A stretch of 41,079 bases of DNA from Gammaproteobacteria bacterium (lineage in GTDB: Bacteria; Pseudomonadota; Gammaproteobacteria; CAIRSR01): NCBI GenBank assembly GCA_963575655.1, contig CAUYTY010000181.1, positions 1 to 41,079 on the forward strand, given 5' to 3'. Under the pieces are notes generated by a model. It did not search any database and had not been told where the DNA came from. It was given only the letters and a program-made list of their open reading frames with translations. A program made the position numbers and the translations under genes. Positions 36,640 to 41,079 of this stretch are shown here, piece after piece; the stretch's first letter is position 1; each line of letters begins with the position of its first letter.

Positions 36640-37011
36640 TTACTCCGTGGGGGAGTCGGTCGAAAGGGTAGTATCGACGGCGGCGGTAGCTGCCATTGCT
36701 GCCGTACTGATACCAGTAATCTTGATTTCGGTGTAGTTTTGCCGGTGGCCGGTTACCTTCTGGTAGTGTTTACGGCGCCGGAATTTAAGGATGTGGACCT
36801 TATCGCCCCGCCCATGCTTAGTAATCGTGGCGGTTACCTTACCGCCCTCCACGTAGGGTGTACCGATGGTGAGCTGTTCGCCATTGGCGACCAACAGCAC
36901 TTTGTCGAGGGCGACGCTCTCGCCTTCACCCACAGGTAGTGTCTCAATGCGCAACCTGTCGCCTTCGCTCACCCGATACTGCTTGCCGCCGGTCATAACC
37001 ACCGCGTACAT
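36640..37011 (-). CDS. rplU: 50S ribosomal protein L21
   Basis: Start ATG 37011 ([18 protein letters not shown]) with GGGAG 7 bases ahead. The longer frame to 37059 is not supported. The core matches L21, including [21 protein letters not shown]. The protein is 123 residues, about 20 longer than E. coli L21, because of an Ala/Thr-rich C-terminal tail. First gene of the ribosomal transcript; its promoter should lie in 37012-37090. Confidence 0.96.
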   Translation of the reverse strand: MYAVVMTGGKQYRVSEGDRLRIETLPVGEGESVALDKVLLVANGEQLTIGTPYVEGGKVTATITKHGRGDKVHILKFRRRKHYQKVTGHRQNYTEIKITGISTAAMAATAAVDTTLSTDSPTE

Positions 37012-37280
37012 ACCGAATCTCCCACCGTTTACCGAATAGAAAAATTGGAGAATATCCAACTAGGTACAATTTTTTGAAGCGCGGAACTATACACATTCCT
37101 TGGGATGGGTACAAGTCCGATGCAAACGTAAACCCAGGGCTGATCCGTCCTGGCTAAAACATCACACACAAATATAGAGATTTATTCCGTTCCGGTGATC
37201 CCATTACTGCCCGAGAGGTTGTTTTGGTTCATACTTGAGTTCCAGAACCGTCATGTTGGACTTTGACAATACCTTCGCCA
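37012..37280. other. Upstream region of rplU
   Basis: No gene seen. It carries the rplU leader and promoter on the minus strand. I could not single out a clear -35/-10 pair. Confidence 0.4.
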
Positions 37281-37439
37281 TTAAACTACGGGCTCTGGCA
37301 AGTTAACGCGGCCAAGAGAGGCCACCTGCCTGACGATGGCGTCAATGGAAATTGGCTCAGGGATTTGCGGAAGCCATTTTAAAGTTTCGCGGACATACTT
37401 TCCCGCGCGGAACCAAGCCTTGAGGTCAATGATGCTCAT
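37281..37439 (-). CDS. Small hypothetical protein (52 aa)
   Basis: Frame of 52 codons from ATG 37439 to TAA 37281-37283, MSIIDLKAWFRAGKYVRETL at the start and LGRVNLPEPVV at the end. The composition is protein-like, but the family is unknown. It starts 12 bp from the end of the duplicated composite, so it may be the tail of a gene cut by that insertion. No clear ribosome site. Confidence 0.35.
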   Translation of the reverse strand: MSIIDLKAWFRAGKYVRETLKWLPQIPEPISIDAIVRQVASLGRVNLPEPVV

Positions 37440-37510
37440 GCCGACGAACTGGGACTGGTTCAGTCTGATTCCATCCTAACTGACTGATTATTATTGTGGG
37501 AGTCGATCCA

Positions 37511-37772
37511 TTAGGCGGTTTTCTGGATCATTAAAATCTGCTCCCAGGAAAATCTTTTTTCTATAACACCTAAAGAAACCGCAGGAACTTGTTTAGTGGT
37601 GAAATGTATCCGGATAAAGTTATGGACAATCCAAACACCATCCAATACCCGCTGGAGGCCTGATTTATTTTTTGCATACATATTCGTCCTGCGTCGGTAA
37701 GCGGAACAGCGCCTCCTTATGGAGGAATTAAATGCCTCGGCATGATTGGCGTGGGTTTCCTTATTGGTAATA
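37511..37772 (-). pseudogene. Transposase C-terminal fragment in composite B
   Basis: Same fragment as 4237-4498, with its stop at 37511-37513. Confidence 0.7.
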
Positions 37773-37950
37773 TAGCAAAGCCACCATAAAATGATTACGC
37801 ATAATTTGCGAAGACTTCCTCGGTAGTACGGCGTTCTCTTTTGTCAATCGCCTTTAATTGCGCCCACTTATGTTCGATGGGATTGAAATCTGGTGAATAA
37901 GGGGGTAAATATTCCAGAATATGGCCCGCATTTTTGATGGCTTGTTGAAT
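37773..37950 (-). pseudogene. IS630-family transposase 3' fragment in composite B
   Basis: Same fragment as 4499-4676, with the PPYSPDFNPIEHKW block. Confidence 0.85.
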
Positions 37951-38052
37951 AGACCTTATCGGAAACCCCCTACCTAGCTCTGCCGGACAACGCAACCTCA
38001 TGATTTATATTGACTGTGGTGGGTGATGAGGAGGTTTCCGATAAGGTCTATT
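37948..38052. mobile_element. Miniature element with 20-bp terminal inverted repeats, second copy
   Basis: Same element as 4674-4778. Its right repeat joins an IS30 transposase sequence directly. Confidence 0.7.
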
Positions 38053-38449
38053 GCCCATGTGGCTAGCAAAGAGGCCGCTGTTGTGGCGGACACGATGATT
38101 TCCTTACTCAAGCCTTTCGCTGATCATGTTCACACTATCACGACCGACAACGGCAAGGAGTTTTCTCAACATCAACGAATCGCCAAGGAACTGAATGCGG
38201 GGTTCTATTTCGCACACCCATATTCCTCTTGGGAACGTGGCGCCAATGAGAATATGAATGGACTAATCCGCCAGTTCTTTCCAAAGAAGATGAGTCTTAA
38301 ATTCATCCCTGAAAAACTTATCCAGAGGGCAAAGGATTTCCTAAATCACCGGCCACGGAAATGCCTCGGGTTCAAAACTCCTTTTGAAGTGTTCAATAAT
38401 GAGTTACAATCGATTAACCCACCCGTTGCACTTCAAGGTTGAATCCGCC
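38053..38449 (+). pseudogene. IS30-family transposase, C-terminal part
   Basis: Frame open to 38442 with AHVASKEAAVVADTMISLL, then HTITTDNGKEFSQHQ (catalytic Asp), PYSSWERGANENMNGLIRQF with the final Glu, and FLNHRPRKCLGFKTPFEVF. The first two thirds are replaced by the composite. The terminal repeat GCACTTCAAGGTTGAATCCGCC ends at 38449. It is a less decayed relative of the copy at 9795-10835. Confidence 0.9.
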
Positions 38450-38608
38450 AAAGGTTGAGCGAGGAGCCGTTCAATTCAAACGCGGCCGTGTAATTGGCGT
38501 CAACTTTTGGGTTTGGTTAAGTTTCCATGAATTCGTTGGCGCCAACTTTAGAGTTGGTTTTGATTGTTGGTGTGAGCCAAAAGATTATTGAAAGTCAAAG
38601 TCAAAACC

Positions 38609-38622
38609 GCCCAACAAGTCGT
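38609..38622 (+). other. Left part of an integron attC site, interrupted by IS1111
   Basis: GCCCAAC at 38609-38615 fits the attC R'' box (RYYYAAC), followed by AAGTCG of the L'' region. The remainder of the site continues on the far side of the IS at 40112. Confidence 0.65.
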
Positions 38623-38637
38623 ATATGGACTCCTCCC

Positions 38638-38955
38638 GTATTGCAAGAGACTGAGCACAGATTTTTGGCAAGTAAGGATCGGTTGCAGTCGTATATCCGG
38701 CCTAAGGGTGGAACTAATATTACCCTTGGACTTCATGGAATCCGCCTACCGGGTGCCTATCGCTCAAATCGGCCTGTATGGCCAGTCTTGTTACCGGCGT
38801 GTCCCGATATCGGTCCGACCTGTTGCCATGATCGTGATAGTCTCTCTCGCAAACCTTGGGATTACAGTCTTTTATAGGGGCCACGCGGAAGGACGGACAG
38901 GGAGTCCGTCCTGGAGAGTGGCCGTCCTTGGTGATTAGTGAAGCAAAAGGGACAA
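38638..38955 (-). ncRNA. Candidate bridge-RNA region of the IS1111 element
   Basis: Non-coding stretch between the transposase stop and the element end. In IS1111-group elements the bridge RNA, which pairs with donor and target DNA, is encoded on this side. A hairpin AGGACGGA/TCCGTCCT lies at 38890-38912. The exact RNA ends cannot be set by eye. Confidence 0.5.
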
Positions 38956-40023
38956 CTAAGCTCCTGTAGCAGGAGTTGCTGCGAAATTGCCGTCGAAGGA
39001 ACGCCGATGGCGTACGACGGAGAAGGCAATACGCGCGAGTTTATTGGCCAAAGCGCAAACGGCCTTATTCGCGCCGCGTTTCTCGGCCAGGGAGATGACC
39101 CAGCGCTGGAGACGGGTCAAGGGCTTTCGTCCGAGAGAGGCTTGACGCTGAGCGGCGTAGAGGACGGCACGAGCGCCGTGGGTGAGCAGCATCCGCAAAT
39201 AGGGGTCGCCCCGTTTGCTGACGGAACCGAGACGGCGGCGCTGACCGCTGCTGGATTCGCGCGGAGTAAGGCCGAGCCATGCGGCGAGATGACGGCCGTT
39301 ACGGAACTGGGTAAAATCGCCGACAGCGGCGACCAGTGCGGTGGCGATGAGGAGGCCGATGCCGGGAATGGTCAGCAGTTGCTGGACGGTAGGCATGGTT
39401 TTGTCCTGAGTCTGGAGTTGGGTTTCCAGGGTATCGATCCGGTTTTCAAGGTCGCGGATCTCTTCGATGATCGCGACCAAGGACGAACGCAGGGCTGGCG
39501 GCACGGGATTGTCGGTCTCGGCGAGGATTTCCCGTACCCGTTGCACGGCGACGTTGGGGCCTTGGGGCAAAACGATGCCGAACTCTCGCAAGAGACCACG
39601 CAACGCATTGATGCGGGCGGTGCGGGTACCCATCCAGCCGCTACGGACCCGATGCAGTCCCTGGAGCGCCTGTTGTTCCTCGGACTTGACCGGGACCGGC
39701 AGGATTTGGTCGTTGCGGTCAGCTTCGAGTAAGGCCGCAGCATCGGCGCGATCGGTTTTGTTGCGACGCACATAGGGCCGCACATACTGAGGCGGTAGGA
39801 GTTTCACGGTGTGGCCTTGGCGCTGGAAGGTGCGTGCCCAGTAGTGGGCCGAGCCGCAAGCTTCCATGACGATCCGGCAAGGCGGACGGTTGGCGAAAAA
39901 CTGGGCAAAGGCTTCCCGCGACAAACGCTTGCGCTCAATGATGCGCCCCTGATCATTAGCGATGGCCAGCTCGAAAACGGTCTTGGCCAGGTCAACGGCG
40001 ACGGTAGTGGTGGTAGCGTTCAT
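38956..40023 (-). CDS. IS1111-group (IS110 family) transposase
   Basis: 355-residue DEDD recombinase. The RuvC-like N-terminal part has the first Asp in TVAVDLAKTVFELA, the Glu in RIVMEACGSAHYWAR and the pair DRADAAALLEAD. The C-terminal Tnp_20 part has LLTIPGIGLLIATALVAAVG and LAAWLGLTPRESSSGQ with the serine region. Start ATG 40023 has AGGAG 8 bases before it; the frame is open further upstream. No break is seen, so it may be active, guided by the adjacent RNA. Confidence 0.94.
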   Translation of the reverse strand: MNATTTTVAVDLAKTVFELAIANDQGRIIERKRLSREAFAQFFANRPPCRIVMEACGSAHYWARTFQRQGHTVKLLPPQYVRPYVRRNKTDRADAAALLEADRNDQILPVPVKSEEQQALQGLHRVRSGWMGTRTARINALRGLLREFGIVLPQGPNVAVQRVREILAETDNPVPPALRSSLVAIIEEIRDLENRIDTLETQLQTQDKTMPTVQQLLTIPGIGLLIATALVAAVGDFTQFRNGRHLAAWLGLTPRESSSGQRRRLGSVSKRGDPYLRMLLTHGARAVLYAAQRQASLGRKPLTRLQRWVISLAEKRGANKAVCALANKLARIAFSVVRHRRSFDGNFAATPATGA

Positions 40024-40111
40024 GTTTCGGACTCCTCTCATTCGTTGAATGGAAGCGGTATTCCTCCATTCTGGCACTTTCGATGCCGTGTAGAGTGGGA
40101 GGAGTCCATAT

Positions 40112-40196
40112 CATCACTCAACCGGACGCGCGCTCTAGGGCTGGTTCTGAAAGGTTTGAGGTTGTAACGCGCGCGCCGGTTAGCTTGTCGTTAGAC
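40112..40196 (+). other. Right part of the interrupted attC site
   Basis: CAACCGGACGCGCGC (from 40119) pairs with GCGCGCGCCGGTTAG ending near 40182, with one bulge, forming the attC stem. AGCTTGTC and the R' box GTTAGAC at 40190-40196 follow. Together with 38609-38622 this rebuilds a complete attC of about 95 bp. Confidence 0.75.
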
Positions 40197-40275
40197 ACCG
40201 AAATCGAGATGATGGAGCCGCTTCATAAATTAAAAGATAGTATCGTTATCATTAGGCGACACCGCAGAGGAAATC

Positions 40276-40545
40276 ATGCCTTCAATATCAGCGTTCTATG
40301 GGATCATAATTTACATGTATTTCATGGATAACAAACAACATAAACTCCCTCATATTCATGTCACATACTCTGGAGATGAAGTCATAATATCAATTCCAGA
40401 TGGAAATGTTATTGAAGGAATTATACCTTCTTCGAAACTAAAATTAGTTCAAGCATGGACAGAAATACATAAAGAAGAGCTTATGGCTAACTGGGAGTTG
40501 GCAGTATCAGGTGAACAACCTTACAGAATAGATCCATTGAGATAA
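40276..40545 (+). CDS. DUF4160-family protein (integron cassette gene)
   Basis: 89 residues. The opening MPSISAFYGIIIYMYFMDNK, the HKLPHIHVTYSG segment with its two His residues, and the ending W-LAVSGEQPYRIDPL match the DUF4160 pattern as I know it. AGAGGAA precedes ATG 40276. It is followed after 3 bp by a DUF2442 gene. This pair is common in gene cassettes and genomic islands and is often listed as toxin-antitoxin-like, but its biochemistry is not established. It lies 80 bp after an attC R' box, as the first gene of a cassette would. Confidence 0.85.
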   Translation: MPSISAFYGIIIYMYFMDNKQHKLPHIHVTYSGDEVIISIPDGNVIEGIIPSSKLKLVQAWTEIHKEELMANWELAVSGEQPYRIDPLR

Positions 40546-40548
40546 GAA

Positions 40549-40857
40549 ATGAATCCAAGAGTAAAACAGGTGTCAGTTTTAAGTGATTACAAATTGTTCC
40601 TTGTGTTTACCAATGGCGAGCAAGGTACTTATGATTGCTCTAATTTGCTCCAGTTTGGCATATTTAAAGAATTTAGAAACATGGCTTATTTCAAGCAGGT
40701 TAAAGTAATTGATGGAACTGTTGCGTGGCCACATGAACAAGATATTTGTCCTGATACGCTTTATTTGGATTCAATAAAAGAAAAATCCAACATATGCTCC
40801 AGTCAACCGTTCGCGGTGGCTGAGGCGTTGCGCAATCGGTCAGTTCGGAGCGGTTAG
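40549..40857 (+). CDS. DUF2442-family protein (integron cassette gene)
   Basis: 102 residues. The family core is clear: MNPRVKQVSVLSDYKLFLVF, then NGEQGTYDCSNLL and VKVIDGTVAWPHEQDICPDT leading to LYLDS. The last 24 residues are read from attC-like DNA and are not part of the family. The start lies 3 bp after the DUF4160 stop, so the two are co-translated. Usually a partner of DUF4160 proteins; function unproven. Confidence 0.86.
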   Translation: MNPRVKQVSVLSDYKLFLVFTNGEQGTYDCSNLLQFGIFKEFRNMAYFKQVKVIDGTVAWPHEQDICPDTLYLDSIKEKSNICSSQPFAVAEALRNRSVRSG

Positions 40858-40919
40858 TTTCCGACTTGGCGAGGTCGGTTAGTTCGGAGCGGTTGAATCT
40901 TGGTTCAGCGTTGTTAGGA
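40785..40919 (+). other. Second attC-like site closing the cassette
   Basis: R''-like ATCCAAC at 40785-40791 and AGTCAACCG near 40801 pair with CGGTTGA near 40890 and R'-like GTTAGGA at 40913-40919. The last base departs from the GTTRRRY consensus. The interior holds a repeated CGGT-AGTTCGGAGCGGTT. The DUF2442 stop falls inside, a common arrangement in cassettes. Confidence 0.55.
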
Positions 40920-41079
40920 ATTGCCAGGTGGTCTTAAATTCAATGCCAGCGTTGTAAGGCGAGAATTGAGTCTTTGGCTGGTAAAGAATTTAGCAAAGGT
41001 TTTAGTAATTGGTTAACTTATTGTTTTTTAAAGTCAAAGGCGTCTAAGGCGGGTAGCCGCCCCGCCTTACGGCGGGGAG
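40920..41079. other. Start of a further cassette or intergenic DNA
   Basis: No gene within the window. CAGCGTTGTAAGGC near 40951 resembles the attC end CAGCGTTGTTAGG at 40907. A hairpin CCCCGCC/GGCGGGG at 41060-41077 lies at the window edge. Confidence 0.35.

Larger units (their letters stand above)
37451..38052. repeat. Nested IS composite, copy B (about 602 bp)
   Basis: Second copy of 4177-4778, collinear at an offset of 33274 bp, with a single difference seen. It contains the same transposase tail, IS630 3' end and small inverted-repeat element in the same order. After 38052 the flank is an IS30 transposase, unlike copy A. Confidence 0.93.
38623..40111 (-). mobile_element. IS1111-group (IS110 family) insertion sequence inside attC
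   Basis: Subterminal inverted repeats ATATGGACTCCTCCC at 38623-38637 and its complement at 40097-40111, the type known for IS1111 elements. The element is about 1.49 kb with one transposase on the minus strand and a 318-bp non-coding stretch on the 3' side of it. It separates attC-like sequence on both sides, as described for the IS1111-attC group. Confidence 0.85.

Noticed and set aside
38527-38938. Two overlapping plus-strand ORFs of 116 codons
   Set aside because: They lie in the non-coding flank of the IS1111 element and cross its end; better explained by the bridge-RNA region.
38938-39775. Long plus-strand frames opposite the IS1111 transposase
   Set aside because: Shadows of a GC-rich gene on the other strand whose protein has clear catalytic motifs.

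Overview
The window looks like a gammaproteobacterial chromosome that is heavily loaded with mobile elements. The housekeeping blocks are typical of that class: dnaX-ybaB-recR, rplU-rpmA-obgE, rlpA-dacA, mrcB with a TPR lipoprotein, fmt, mutM, psd, dapF and a 4.5S (SRP) RNA. Hydrogenase maturation genes (hypD, a broken hypF) and the IS load would fit a sulfur-oxidising or purple-sulfur type lineage, but the species cannot be named from this sequence.

Layout. 1-1197: a tandem array of a 546-bp unit built from two transposon ends (435 bp of a zinc-ribbon DDE transposase 3' end plus 111 bp of an IS1 end). It ends in a 47-bp inverted piece of dapF fused to a hypF stub. 1851-3685: dapF (-), scpB (+) and a 59-aa small protein. 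3779-5533: stacked MITE-like elements and IS relics. 5529-6915: a JAB-E1 (ThiF) fusion gene cut by an IS end, with a small ORF after it. 6981-8551: a two-gene ABC-2 exporter. 8763-9707: fmt. 9795-10835: a decayed IS30 ending 15 bp before hypD (10851-11951). 12082-12690: a RAYT relic, a REP hairpin and a MITE. 12726-15150: dacA and rlpA. 15330-16414: the last 50 codons of an HlyD-type adaptor cut by a decayed IS1. 16634-25260: mutM, TPR lipoprotein/mrcB, psd, recR, ybaB, dnaX and ffs, all on the minus strand. 25610-28016: an orphan multi-hairpin RNA resembling an omega-RNA/HEARO, two IS630-type elements and an IS256-type relic. 28017-29194: no convincing gene. 29210-34323: hybrid histidine kinase, REC-PP2C phosphatase and STAS protein (a partner-switching cascade). 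34483-37011: tatD-obgE-rpmA-rplU. 37451-38449: a second, almost identical copy of the nested IS composite found at 4177-4778, then an IS30 3' part. 38609-40919: an IS1111-type element that splits an integron attC site, followed by a DUF4160/DUF2442 gene cassette and a second attC-like site.

How the genes work together. The core blocks supply cell-wall synthesis and maturation (mrcB, dacA, rlpA, dapF), replication and recombination (dnaX, ybaB, recR, mutM), chromosome segregation (scpB), translation (rplU, rpmA, obgE, fmt), membrane lipid (psd) and protein targeting (ffs). The 29-34 kb block reads as a signalling unit: a sensor kinase with its own HPt domain, a response-regulated PP2C phosphatase, and a STAS antagonist carrying the phosphorylatable Asp-Ser-Ser motif.

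The most interesting signals are the IS1111 insertion inside attC with a likely bridge-RNA region, the orphan omega-RNA-like locus, the duplicated composite and tandem array of IS ends, the inverted dapF splinter next to hypF, and the decapitated JAB-E1 gene.
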